A DNA stretch of 64,000 nt from a virus. The stretch lies in IMG/VR virus record IMGVR_UViG_3300017987_000006, positions 1 to 64,000 of that record. The stretch is one strand, 5' to 3'. Shown piece after piece: positions 15,195-22,850 of the stretch; within the stretch, counting starts at the first letter, position 1; the number at the start of each line of letters is the position of its first letter. Below the pieces are notes generated by a model that worked only from the letters and a program-made list of their open reading frames with translations, had not been told where the DNA came from and searched no databases. Both the position numbers and the translations under genes were made by a program.

Positions 15195-15516
15195 GTGTCT
15201 CGATTGCGGGTGGAAAGGATCTAAGACTTCCCTGCTAGCAGTTCCCCTGCCAGCCAATCCCTACTCTATGGAGATCAATCAGGACAGAGCGCTGGAGATG
15301 GCCAAGCACATCTCCCAGCAGTACATGCAGCTGCTTCCAGCACATGCTGCCAAGCCCATCGGGCTGTGCATTATCGAGTCCGGGCTGTGCGGCAAGCAGG
15401 ACAGCAAGAACCTCGCGCGATTGATCCGCGCTGCGTGTCTCGGGGCGCACAAAGCCACGCTGGATGAGGCCGAGACCATTGCCAAGGAACACCTGAAAAA
15501 GACCGGCGGAAACTGA
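15130..15516 (+). CDS. Zinc-ribbon protein (128 aa)
   Basis: LCPACGSGKID and AECLDCGWKG give the N-terminal zinc ribbon (residues about 4-30). A helical domain follows (ALEMAKHISQQYMQLL; TLDEAETIAKEHLKK). The ATG at 15130 is used; a TTG at 15121 with GGAGG 6-7 bases upstream is an equally good start adding three residues. Likely nucleic-acid or protein binding; no family recognised. Confidence 0.7.
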   Translation: MTQLCPACGSGKIDTAEGDQAECLDCGWKGSKTSLLAVPLPANPYSMEINQDRALEMAKHISQQYMQLLPAHAAKPIGLCIIESGLCGKQDSKNLARLIRAACLGAHKATLDEAETIAKEHLKKTGGN

Positions 15517-15550
15517 GGCGAAAAGCGAAAAACTTAAAAGAGAGATCAAC

Positions 15551-15910
15551 ATGACCGAAAACATGAGTGAGAATCCGTTCTTGGCGATACAGGACGAAGA
15601 AGATGTTGAGAAAGACACGATTCAGTTTTGTTGGAGAGATCAGGCCCGTTATTGTGGCCGAGATTGTGTTGCTTTTGATGAGAGATCGCTGGTAGAGAAC
15701 AGCGGTTTTGGGCCCTGTTCTTTGATCAACCATCAAGATCGACAGTCCCGTGCATTGACGGGCCTCGCCATTCAGATGAAGCGGCAGAACGATTTTTACG
15801 AGCACGAGGACAGAGCGCACCAGCAGCGGTTGGAGAAGCGAGTAGAGACGGCGGAGCGAGCGGCAAAGATCAAGGAGCTGGACAGAGACCCACCAAAGGT
15901 GGAGAGCTAG
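15551..15910 (+). CDS. Hypothetical protein (119 aa)
   Basis: Preceded by a 34-base A-rich gap with AAGAGAG as ribosome site. Contains four cysteines (CWRD, YCGRDC and a later C), possibly binding metal, then a charged helix predicted to be a coiled coil (RAHQQRLEKRVETAERAAK). Function unknown. Confidence 0.65.
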   Translation: MTENMSENPFLAIQDEEDVEKDTIQFCWRDQARYCGRDCVAFDERSLVENSGFGPCSLINHQDRQSRALTGLAIQMKRQNDFYEHEDRAHQQRLEKRVETAERAAKIKELDRDPPKVES

Positions 15911-16092
15911 TGGAGAGTAGCAGCGCGTACGTCAACTCCCAGTACGTTGACGCCATCATCAAAGATGTTCAGAGGCAGGCGCGGAAGCAGCTGGTCAGAG
16001 AAGTGGAAGAGTGGGTGTTGACCGGAAAGAGCGTAAAGCAGTTGATCTTCCGTTTGAAGACAGCGCCTCTTACTTACAGCGTGGAGGAGTAA
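15910..16092 (+). CDS. Small hypothetical protein (60 aa)
   Basis: GTG start one base into the upstream stop. Helical (VDAIIKDVQRQARKQLVREV) with a moderately basic surface. Tight spacing supports a real gene; no function can be given. Confidence 0.6.
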   Translation: MESSSAYVNSQYVDAIIKDVQRQARKQLVREVEEWVLTGKSVKQLIFRLKTAPLTYSVEE

Positions 16093-16340
16093 TGATCTAC
16101 ATCATGGTTCATATCAGTCACGATCACAAGGATGTGAAGATCGTGCAGGGAAGTAAGGCTGACATGGAGCACCTGGTCAGCCAGGCCGGCGATAAGGATG
16201 TGATCTACCACTCTGCGGTTCCCAATGCAGCGGACCCGAGGCGGTGGACCGTGGGCAAGAACGGGTGCTCGATAATCATCAAGGGGGAGGTCGTGGTCCC
16301 GCAGGAGCGGGAAGTAACGATCAGGTACGAGCTCCCATGA
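16092..16340 (+). CDS. Hypothetical protein (82 aa)
   Basis: Start at ATG 16092, sharing a base with the upstream stop. Beta-rich (MIYIMVHISHDHKDVKIVQG and a final strand VTIRYELP). The short central region is Asp/His-rich. No family recognised. Confidence 0.65.
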   Translation: MIYIMVHISHDHKDVKIVQGSKADMEHLVSQAGDKDVIYHSAVPNAADPRRWTVGKNGCSIIIKGEVVVPQEREVTIRYELP

Positions 16341-16510
16341 GACGGCCGGAGATCAAATTGCCGTGGTGGCGCAAGCTGCTCGTGCGCCTCCCTCTCGTAG
16401 GTTTCCTGTTCCGTGTCCGCGTAGCTCCCTGGGTGCGATGGACAACAGAGAGTCAGCGGGACAAGGCCGAGAGGTTGTACAAGGAGCACTTCAAAGGGAG
16501 AAGACCATGA
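16337..16510 (+). CDS. Small basic membrane-associated protein (57 aa)
   Basis: Start at ATG 16337 (ATGA overlap). A very basic N-terminus (MRRPEIKLPWWRKLLVR) flows into a hydrophobic stretch (LPLVGFLFRVRVAPWV) and a charged helix. It probably sits on the inner face of the membrane or inserts partly. A role in lysis or superinfection exclusion is possible but not shown. Confidence 0.55.
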   Translation: MRRPEIKLPWWRKLLVRLPLVGFLFRVRVAPWVRWTTESQRDKAERLYKEHFKGRRP

Positions 16511-17154
16511 AGCTGACGATAATAGGTGTGGGGCAGGTGTTGGACTTCGCCTCGGGAGAGATGGTGGACACAATGCAGGTTCAGGCGGAGGGCGGGGAGG
16601 TCTTCAACATCCCAGCGGCGCAGGAAACCGTGCAAGAGTTGATACGCATCGTCAAGGGGTCGGGAGCCCAACTAGTGGTGCCCCCTCCTCCCAGGCAGGA
16701 CGACCCGTTGGGCCGGCAGCTCCAGCAGGCATATCAGTCAGCGGAGGGCAGGTCCGCGCAGACCGTGCCGCAAGCACAAGGAGACGAAGACTTCCCAGAA
16801 GGCGCAACGGTCTTCGGCGGGGACGATGGAGAGATCTACTACGCAGAGGATGGGCCAGAAGACTCCCCACAAGGCATGGGTGATGAGGAGCTGGAGCAGA
16901 TCTTTGGAGGCGGCGGGAACGGCACCCAAGAAGTCCAGGTGATGTCGGGACGAGATCTCCTTGCTTCCAAGATGCAGAGAACGGGACAGCCCAAGAACAC
17001 CAGTCTGAACCCTCGGCGGAATGACGGAGAGGATAGAAGCGGAGTGCCCAGCTACTCAATCGCAGCAGTGGATGAGAAGGGAAACCCCATGCTTCCACCC
17101 GCACCAAAAGGCGACGAGGATGATGAGGAGTTCGATCCCGGGGAGCAGATATGA
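16507..17154 (+). CDS. Acidic, largely disordered protein carrying an FPEGATVFGG motif (215 aa)
   Basis: Start at ATG 16507 after AAAGGGAGAAG. A small beta-rich N-terminal domain (KLTIIGVGQVLDFASGE) is followed by a long Gly/Asp/Glu/Pro-rich low-complexity region. In it, DFPEGATVFGG (about residues 98-108) nearly repeats the last residues of the protein at 38,089 (FPEGASIFGG). Such shared short motifs in disordered regions suggest a common docking partner. Function unknown. Overlaps the Mini-A-like gene by 4 bases. Confidence 0.65.
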   Translation: MKLTIIGVGQVLDFASGEMVDTMQVQAEGGEVFNIPAAQETVQELIRIVKGSGAQLVVPPPPRQDDPLGRQLQQAYQSAEGRSAQTVPQAQGDEDFPEGATVFGGDDGEIYYAEDGPEDSPQGMGDEELEQIFGGGGNGTQEVQVMSGRDLLASKMQRTGQPKNTSLNPRRNDGEDRSGVPSYSIAAVDEKGNPMLPPAPKGDEDDEEFDPGEQI

Positions 17155-18044
17155 GTAAGATCTGTTACATCGAAAAGACGTTTCGGGCTGATAGCTTGGC
17201 GGTGATTGAGCAGGCCAACACGATCATCGGAGAGTACCAGTCCCAGAATTTGGACATGAGCCTTCGTCAGCTTTATTACCAGTTCGTGGCGCGCGGATTG
17301 ATCGAGAACACGCAGAAGTCGTATAAGCGCCTCGGTTCGATCATTAACGATGCGAGGATGGCGGGGATGGTAGATTGGTGGGCTATGGAGGATAGAACCA
17401 GAAACCTCATGGGGACGATTCATCAAACATCTCCGGCAAAGGCGATCAAGGACATCGTGGAAGGTTACGCGATCGATAAGTGGGGGGATCAAGAGTACAG
17501 GATCGAGGCGTGGTGTGAGAAGGAGGCACTGATTGGAGTGTTCGCCGGAATCTGCAACGATCTCGATCTGGACTATTTCGCGTGTAGGGGATTCGTGAGC
17601 CAGAGCGAGATGTGGCGGGCCGCAATGCGGATGAGGGGATACGAGCGCAACGGACAAAAGCCGGTCGTGCTGCACTTTGGGGATCACGATCCAAGCGGGA
17701 TAGATATGACACGGGACATCAAGGACAGGTTCAAGACTTTTGGTGCCAGTGTGGAAGTTCGGCGGATAGCCCTCAACATGGATCAGGTGGAGGAGCACAA
17801 CCCACCACCAAATCCGGCCAAGACCTCGGACAGCAGGTTCAGCTCCTATGTAGCCGCGTACGGCGAGGAAAGCTGGGAGCTGGATGCGCTCGATCCGATC
17901 TTGTTGAGAAATCTGGTCCAGGATCGTGTCTTCGAGTATCGGGATGTAGATCTGTGGGACGCGGCTGTCCGGGAGGAAGAAGATCAGCGGAGGCAGCTTG
18001 AGGAAGTGTCAAACAGGTGGGAAGAGATCTTGGGGACGTTGTGA
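17151..18044 (+). CDS. Spo11/Topo VI A-like (Mini-A type) protein
   Basis: 297 residues. MSLRQLYYQF contains the R-x-x-Y-Y signature (R39, Y42, Y43) of the catalytic winged-helix domain of Topo VI A/Spo11. A TOPRIM domain follows, with the glutamate in WCEKEAL (E123) and the aspartate pair in HFGDHDPSG (D178, D180) for magnesium. No B-subunit (GHKL ATPase) is encoded in the window. Standalone short A subunits, called Mini-A, are known from mobile elements; their reaction is unproven. By family it may make tyrosine-linked DNA breaks in recombination. GGGGAG precedes the ATG, which overlaps the upstream gene. A 123-base non-coding stretch follows. Confidence 0.75.
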   Translation: MSKICYIEKTFRADSLAVIEQANTIIGEYQSQNLDMSLRQLYYQFVARGLIENTQKSYKRLGSIINDARMAGMVDWWAMEDRTRNLMGTIHQTSPAKAIKDIVEGYAIDKWGDQEYRIEAWCEKEALIGVFAGICNDLDLDYFACRGFVSQSEMWRAAMRMRGYERNGQKPVVLHFGDHDPSGIDMTRDIKDRFKTFGASVEVRRIALNMDQVEEHNPPPNPAKTSDSRFSSYVAAYGEESWELDALDPILLRNLVQDRVFEYRDVDLWDAAVREEEDQRRQLEEVSNRWEEILGTL

Positions 18045-18167
18045 TGGACGGGTGGCAGATACTGTTGATTGGATGTTTGTGATCTTGCAACTTGGTTTGG
18101 CGAGTAGATCAAGTAATACGTGTATTTCTCATTGATCGGTTTGATCCGATCTAAAGGAGGTAACCAA

Positions 18168-18374
18168 ATGGAATACGATCTTCACATAACGATCAAGGGT
18201 GTACCCAAGTCCGGCAAGAGCCGTGCGGGTGTTTTGATTGAGGCGGCCTTACGCAATCAAGGCGCAAGCGTGGTCAACGATGATCCTGATGCTCCGCCCG
18301 AGTTCCGGAATCTGAGCATGGAGAACATTCGGACCAAGATCACCTACGAACAGTTGAGGCGCAACGATGGCTAG
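18168..18374 (+). CDS. Small protein with Walker A-like loop (68 aa)
   Basis: Excellent ribosome site (AAAGGAGGTAAC) fixes the start at 18168. ITIKGVPKSGKSRAG (about residues 7-21) is a strand followed by a GxxxxGKS P-loop. The protein ends after 68 residues, without Walker B, so it is a truncated P-loop fold, a remnant, or a nucleotide-binding peptide working with a partner. It starts a new cluster after a 123-base gap; no convincing promoter was found there. Confidence 0.65.
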   Translation: MEYDLHITIKGVPKSGKSRAGVLIEAALRNQGASVVNDDPDAPPEFRNLSMENIRTKITYEQLRRNDG

Positions 18375-18633
18375 GCGCGTGCGGGAAACGAGCAAGAAGG
18401 CGTTTTTGGAAGAGTTGAATTCGGGAAGGATCCCAAGGAAGCAGCAGGACGTTTACGAGTATCTTTGGGACTTCGGTCCATTGACTGGGGCGGAATGTGA
18501 TACGTACATGCCATACCCGAGCGCACATAAACGTCTGCCCGAACTTCGTAGAAGCGGGAGAATCGTGGAGCTGCCAGAGAAGCGAATATGTCGTATCACA
18601 GGCAAGGAAGTGATCCAGTGGGACGTGAAGTAG
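18367..18633 (+). CDS. Winged-helix DNA-binding-like protein (88 aa)
   Basis: After a basic N-terminus, residues about 28-80 look like a winged helix: QDVYEYLWDFGPLTGAEC, AHKRLPELRRSGRIVEL, then wing residues KRICRITGKEVIQW. Such small phage proteins are common near replication and regulatory genes. Overlaps the upstream gene by 8 bases. Target unknown. Confidence 0.6.
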   Translation: MARRVRETSKKAFLEELNSGRIPRKQQDVYEYLWDFGPLTGAECDTYMPYPSAHKRLPELRRSGRIVELPEKRICRITGKEVIQWDVK

Positions 18634-18899
18634 TGGACCCTGCTGAGCTGAAGATCGAACAGATCTACATCGTGGCAGGGCGGGGTCCGATGAAGCTGAT
18701 TGAGATCTCTGAGAAGATGGGAGGCTCGTTCAAGATGCAGACACCCGGCGGGAGGACTTATTGGGCGAGCGCCGAGCAGATCTATCGGGAGGCGGACAGG
18801 AACTATCTGGAGACGCACGCAGACCAGTTGCAGGCGGCGTTTTCGGGCAAAGTGCACGAGTCGGTGAGGACCATCAAGCGCTGGGCGGAATCGGCGTGA
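18633..18899 (+). CDS. Hypothetical protein (88 aa)
   Basis: GTG 18633, sharing a base with the upstream stop, is preferred to an in-frame ATG at 18588 deep inside the previous gene. Beta-rich first half (IEQIYIVAGRGPMKLIEI; FKMQTPGGRTYWAS) and helical second half. Resembles a small nucleic-acid-binding barrel in pattern only. Confidence 0.6.
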   Translation: MDPAELKIEQIYIVAGRGPMKLIEISEKMGGSFKMQTPGGRTYWASAEQIYREADRNYLETHADQLQAAFSGKVHESVRTIKRWAESA

Positions 18900-19201
18900 G
18901 CTTCAGCGAGCGACAACTCAACATCTTGAAGCTGCTGTTGGAGTGCAACTCGGCCAACTCGCAGATGATCAAATCGCACCTGAAGCTGGCTGCGACACGC
19001 GAGGTACTTCCCAGCATCGATAAGCTGGTGAAGGACGGGTACGTGATTAGGTCCAAGGAGCCGATGATGGTGCAGCAGTTCGATCGGATGCGGGAGATCA
19101 AGATGAACGTGTACCGCATCACCATTGATGGTGTGAAGGCATTCACGGAGGAGGCTATGAGGCGGGGCTTGGATGGATACGTGGGAGAGGAGCAACAATG
19201 A
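18896..19201 (+). CDS. Winged-helix regulator-like protein (101 aa)
   Basis: GTG start overlapping the upstream stop. The order of elements fits a MarR-like winged helix: SFSERQLNILKLLLECN, SQMIKSHLKLA, VLPSIDKLVKDGYVIRS and a wing (MNVYRITIDGVKAF). Probably a small DNA-binding regulator. Third winged-helix-like protein in this part of the operon. Confidence 0.6.
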   Translation: MSFSERQLNILKLLLECNSANSQMIKSHLKLAATREVLPSIDKLVKDGYVIRSKEPMMVQQFDRMREIKMNVYRITIDGVKAFTEEAMRRGLDGYVGEEQQ

Positions 19202-19237
19202 CGTTGATTGGTATGCACGTCGAACGGAGGACGCTCG

Positions 19238-19672
19238 ATGGTTAGACACAAGGACGATCAAAAGAACTTATCTCAAGGAGATCAGAAATTGAAAGAGAAG
19301 TGCACCGGCCTGACAGCACGCTGGTGTCCGATCCACGGCGACTGCACGTGCCCCGAACGCCCAGATGGTGATTGGGACGGGAGCGATGATTGCCCGCTAC
19401 ATGGGCTGGATAGCGATCATGGGGAGAAGATCGAGTGTCCGTGGCCACATCACGTCACATCTCCGATCTGCGTGTACGACATGGACTCGTACCAGAAGTA
19501 CAGGGACGGGACGTACAAGGTCCCTGAGCGGTGTATCTGCGGTGAGAAGCTGACGTACGAGAAGCCCGTATGCGTGTGTTTGGTAGAGCGGGGTCAGATG
19601 ACGGGCGACATGTTGATGACGGTAGAGTGCCCCGTGAAGTTCATCAACTGGACGAAGGAGAATGAAGGATGA
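19238..19672 (+). CDS. Cysteine/histidine-rich zinc-binding-type protein (144 aa)
   Basis: CGGAGGACG sets the start at ATG 19238. At least ten cysteines in clusters (RWCPIHGDCTCP; DDCPLHG; RCICGEKL; VCVC) with nearby histidines suggest several metal sites. The N-terminus is basic. Function unknown. Confidence 0.7.
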   Translation: MVRHKDDQKNLSQGDQKLKEKCTGLTARWCPIHGDCTCPERPDGDWDGSDDCPLHGLDSDHGEKIECPWPHHVTSPICVYDMDSYQKYRDGTYKVPERCICGEKLTYEKPVCVCLVERGQMTGDMLMTVECPVKFINWTKENEG

Positions 19673-20244
19673 AGATCGTAGTGCTGGATGTGAGGGCTAC
19701 GCATACCAACAACCCAGACTGTCCCATGCGGCTGGCTCCTTTGCCGGACGGCCAGGGATGGATATGCGTGGACTGCGGCTTTGAGATCTTGCAGCGGAGC
19801 ATTGAGGTATCGGAGGGTAGGAACTTGATCCGTGAGATGCTGGCCCAGCCGGACAACCACACGCATGGCCTGGAGAAGACGGAAGAGGAGCTGAAGACCT
19901 ACGACATTCCAGAGCGGCTGCTGCGGAAGATCGGCGCAGCAGCGGACCTCTCGATGGGCGCGTTCGTGCAGCCAGACCTCTGCAAGTTGTGTAACGAGCA
20001 GGCAGCCAGTGATGAAGATCAACTGGGCGCTGTGAAGCTCATGGAGGAGCGTCCCTGGTGGGAGAGCAAGGACGTGGTGGGAGAGCTGAAGAGGCGTGGC
20101 TGGTTCATCAGCTGTGAGGGATGGGGGATGTCGAAGCAGCGTGGAGCAGCCATCTGGCACATCTCCGCCAAGGACATCATTGAGTGCTACGAGGTGCCCC
20201 AGAAGGGGGCCGATCGGCTGGAGAAGGAAGCGGGGTTGAGATGA
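19669..20244 (+). CDS. Hypothetical protein with CxxC sites (191 aa)
   Basis: ATGA overlap and a GAAGGAG ribosome site. WICVDCGFEIL (about 31-41) and LCKLCNEQA (about 104-112) each carry a CxxC, which may pair into one zinc site across a helical linker. A C-terminal helix-rich part with Trp residues follows. No family recognised. Confidence 0.65.
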   Translation: MKIVVLDVRATHTNNPDCPMRLAPLPDGQGWICVDCGFEILQRSIEVSEGRNLIREMLAQPDNHTHGLEKTEEELKTYDIPERLLRKIGAAADLSMGAFVQPDLCKLCNEQAASDEDQLGAVKLMEERPWWESKDVVGELKRRGWFISCEGWGMSKQRGAAIWHISAKDIIECYEVPQKGADRLEKEAGLR

Positions 20245-20474
20245 CCAAGGTAGTTGCATCGTTCGATACGGCCTCGGGCGAGCTGGAGCTGTTCATCAGC
20301 TCGCAGAAGGCCCCGAAGCACGGCTGGATGACCAGAGAGACTGTTCCAAAGCTCACCTGGAAGCTGAACGGGATACAGATCACTGAGCGGGACGCAGCAT
20401 ACCTCTTGTTGATGCGTGCGGAGGGGACGGATGGGGGCGGGGGCCAGAAGATGGCCAAGGAGCTATTGAGATGA
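20241..20474 (+). CDS. Hypothetical protein (77 aa)
   Basis: Start at ATG 20241 (4-base overlap; GGAAG upstream). Beta-rich first half (KVVASFDTASGELELFIS), helical second half with a Gly-rich loop. No motif recognised. Confidence 0.6.
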   Translation: MTKVVASFDTASGELELFISSQKAPKHGWMTRETVPKLTWKLNGIQITERDAAYLLLMRAEGTDGGGGQKMAKELLR

Positions 20475-20695
20475 TCGTCAAGGGACCAACAAAGGACCTC
20501 ACGCACGCCAATGTGATCCTCCATGAGGCGCGGGTCTATAGCTGCAGCACCAGCAAGAGTAGAGACGGGTCGTGGGCCAGGCTGGTGTTGCGCAGGGGCG
20601 ACGGGAAGCTGATCTCCATCCAGATGGACCCAGAGGAGCTGGCTGGTCTGTCCCTGGAGCTGCAGGACATGGAACACGAACTGATGAGGGGCTGA
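20471..20695 (+). CDS. Hypothetical protein (74 aa)
   Basis: AAGGAG ribosome site and 4-base overlap. Three predicted strands (ANVILHEARVYSCST, WARLVLRRGDGKLISIQM) followed by a helix (EELAGLSLELQDMEHEL). The gene at 21,519 has the same order of elements (QLSFLSSQQSVDD, APYLRLYDP, AELWMHLEGL), so the two may be distant paralogues. Confidence 0.6.
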   Translation: MIVKGPTKDLTHANVILHEARVYSCSTSKSRDGSWARLVLRRGDGKLISIQMDPEELAGLSLELQDMEHELMRG

Positions 20696-20697
20696 TC

Positions 20698-20997
20698 GTG
20701 GCGCACGGCAATCTCAGGGTCTACTTCGCGCGCTTGTTTACCCGTGACTGCGGGCAGCGGACGTTTCGCAAGATCAAGGCGCGGAGTAAGCCCAGGGCCG
20801 AGCATCTGGCCAGGCAGTATTCCAACGATCATGGCTACAAGTTCGATCGGATATTCACGAGAAAGGGCTTCAAGGAGGAGTGGCCGGCTGGCCATGCGGA
20901 GATGTGGTGGGAGGAACCGCTCAGGTCATTGATCGACAAGGGCCAGGAGCTGGACTCACTGGAGCAGCTGAAAGAAGACGAGGCGTTCTTCGATTAA
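20698..20997 (+). CDS. Basic hypothetical protein (99 aa)
   Basis: GTG 20698, two bases after the upstream stop. A basic beta/alpha N-terminus (NLRVYFARLFTRDCGQRTF, RKIKARSKPRAEHLARQY) suggests nucleic-acid contact, and the C-terminus is acidic and helical. Function unknown. A 57-base gap with only a ten-codon frame follows. Confidence 0.6.
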   Translation: MAHGNLRVYFARLFTRDCGQRTFRKIKARSKPRAEHLARQYSNDHGYKFDRIFTRKGFKEEWPAGHAEMWWEEPLRSLIDKGQELDSLEQLKEDEAFFD

Positions 20998-21054
20998 GAG
21001 GACGCAAAGAGATTTGAAGAGTTCTATGAAACCAACAAGTAGAAAGGAGAGTAG

Positions 21055-21522
21055 GTGAAGACGATCAACTACAGCGAGCTGACTCCTGAGCTGATTGAGT
21101 CCCTGGACATCACCGTTTGGGGAGAGGAGGACACGGAGAGGCTGCACTGTTCGGAGATCGACGAAGCGATCGAATACGCTCTGGATTGGATGCGCCCCAC
21201 ACCATTTGCGGAGGTCGATTCGATCACAGTGGTGGGCTACAAGCGTCAGGAGCTTGGAGAGAACGAGCCTGATCCAGAAGACCTGCTCGATCAGATCTTG
21301 GATGGGCTGGATGACGAGTACGGAGATCCTGACGGAAGCCCCGGCGGCCTGGACGGTCCCACCGATGCCATGATGGCGGCGGCGAAGGAGCTGTGTGATG
21401 TGGTGCGGAAAGACTACACCCCGTGGACGTGTGAGGGGGTCCTCAGGGTCGAGCTGGATGGCGGGGCTGTGATGAGCTGGGTCAAGGAGAACCGCCCGTA
21501 CTGGCTGGAGGATCGGAAGTGA
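21055..21522 (+). CDS. Acidic hypothetical protein (155 aa)
   Basis: GTG start after AAAGGAGAGTAG. Strongly acidic, with a central Asp/Glu/Gly-rich loop (about 75-105) between two folded segments. One Cys-containing C-terminal stretch. No family recognised. Confidence 0.65.
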   Translation: MKTINYSELTPELIESLDITVWGEEDTERLHCSEIDEAIEYALDWMRPTPFAEVDSITVVGYKRQELGENEPDPEDLLDQILDGLDDEYGDPDGSPGGLDGPTDAMMAAAKELCDVVRKDYTPWTCEGVLRVELDGGAVMSWVKENRPYWLEDRK

Positions 21523-21848
21523 GCGTGGAGGATAGAATTTGGGCAGCCAGTGGCATACCGTACAGGGAGACCTCTGTGCGCTCCTGGGCGAGCGATAGCA
21601 AGATGAGCAAGTCCAGAGCCAAGGTGACCGAGGTGCAGTTGAGCTTCCTCAGCTCCCAGCAGAGCGTGGACGACGAGTGGCACTTCGCTCCCTATCTCAG
21701 GCTCTACGACCCCAGGACCGACAAGCACTTGCAGGTGCGGTTGACGGAGGAGAATGCCGCAGAGCTGTGGATGCACCTGGAGGGCTTGCGGACAGCTGAG
21801 AAGACGAGGCTGCCTTTCAAGAACGCGCTGAATAGAGTGACGGAATGA
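21519..21848 (+). CDS. Hypothetical protein (109 aa)
   Basis: GTG start overlapping the upstream stop by 4 bases. The strand-strand-helix order in the second half (TEVQLSFLSSQQ, FAPYLRLYDP, AAELWMHLEGL) resembles the small gene at 20,471. Likely paralogous by local duplication, but identity is low. Function unknown. Confidence 0.6.
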   Translation: MSVEDRIWAASGIPYRETSVRSWASDSKMSKSRAKVTEVQLSFLSSQQSVDDEWHFAPYLRLYDPRTDKHLQVRLTEENAAELWMHLEGLRTAEKTRLPFKNALNRVTE

Positions 21849-22537
21849 TGTTCGATAGACAGATCAACTATGAAGCTGAAGCGATCAAGCTCCAGCATAT
21901 GTCCTGTTGGAACATGCTGAAGGCGCTTTGGCTCACGCTATCCCGGCCGGTGTTCGATCGTTTGTTCCCGCCCGAGATGTTGAAGATGGTGGAAAAGACA
22001 TTGAACGAGACAGACCCAAGCGATGGGAAGGTGCTGATGAAGTTGGTGGAAAAGCTGGCCGAGCCACACGCTGGTGAGAAGATCTTGATGCATCCACGGA
22101 CGTGGTCGGATTTCATCGTAGATCAACGACGGCTGGAAATCGCGGATGAGATGGTGGACGTTACAGAGAAGCAGGTAGCTGAGGTCAAGAAGGCCCTGGA
22201 TGCGGAAAACGCGGAGCAGGACCTGAAGTTGATCGCTTCAAATATGATCAATCCACAACGGATGGGCATCTCTGAAGAAGACTACGTGATGTTCGGGCCG
22301 GGGATGGGTCAAGGGCGTGCTGGGACAGAGAAGGAAGAACGCTGGACAACGATCATGCATGCGGATGGAACTGTGCGCGTATCTCTGCTTGATTACGACG
22401 AACAGGCCATGAAATTGGGCGTTATGTTGGCGACCAAGGTCTGCGCTCCAGAGGACGTGGAGGAGACGAAGGAAGAGATCAGAGGGATGGTGAGGAAGGC
22501 CAAGCACTTGGAGGGAGCCGATGAATATGACGTATGA
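21845..22537 (+). CDS. Hypothetical helical protein (230 aa)
   Basis: ATGA overlap. Helical, with a hydrophobic N-terminal segment (NMLKALWLTLSRPVFDRLF) that may be peripheral to the membrane, a charged coiled-coil stretch around 100-135, and a small beta-rich section. No family recognised. Confidence 0.65.
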   Translation: MMFDRQINYEAEAIKLQHMSCWNMLKALWLTLSRPVFDRLFPPEMLKMVEKTLNETDPSDGKVLMKLVEKLAEPHAGEKILMHPRTWSDFIVDQRRLEIADEMVDVTEKQVAEVKKALDAENAEQDLKLIASNMINPQRMGISEEDYVMFGPGMGQGRAGTEKEERWTTIMHADGTVRVSLLDYDEQAMKLGVMLATKVCAPEDVEETKEEIRGMVRKAKHLEGADEYDV

Positions 22538-22850
22538 GGTGGTGAAGGAGATCCACCTTGAGCGTAACAGGCAGATCAACGAGAAGGGCTGGACCACCAA
22601 GCACGACGATCAGCACGTCACTGGAGAACTGGCTGTAGCGGCCTCGGTCTATGCGGCGCAGGAGCAGATCTTTGTCAAGCGAAGCTCGTTGAATGGGGTT
22701 TCCTTCAACGATCCATGGCCGTGGCATGAGCAGGGGCGCTCGGAGTACGTGAAGAAGGATAAGTCTCGTCGGAGGCAACTTGTCATTGCCGCTGCTCTGC
22801 TCGTAGCAGAGATCGAGCGGTTGGACAGGAGGGAGGAACGACGTGGGTAA
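22521..22850 (+). CDS. Phage protein of the DDxHxxGELAxAA family (NTP-pyrophosphohydrolase-like)
   Basis: 109 residues. The motifs EIHLERNRQINEKGW, KHDDQHVTGELAVAASVY, PWPW and the closing AAALLVAEIERLDR are characteristic of a short protein widespread in phages and bacteria and thought to have an all-alpha MazG-like fold. The acidic/His cluster (DDxH) would bind magnesium. A role in clearing or editing nucleotide pools is inferred from the fold; substrate unknown. GGAGGG ribosome site; 17-base overlap upstream. Confidence 0.6.
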   Translation: MNMTYEVVKEIHLERNRQINEKGWTTKHDDQHVTGELAVAASVYAAQEQIFVKRSSLNGVSFNDPWPWHEQGRSEYVKKDKSRRRQLVIAAALLVAEIERLDRREERRG

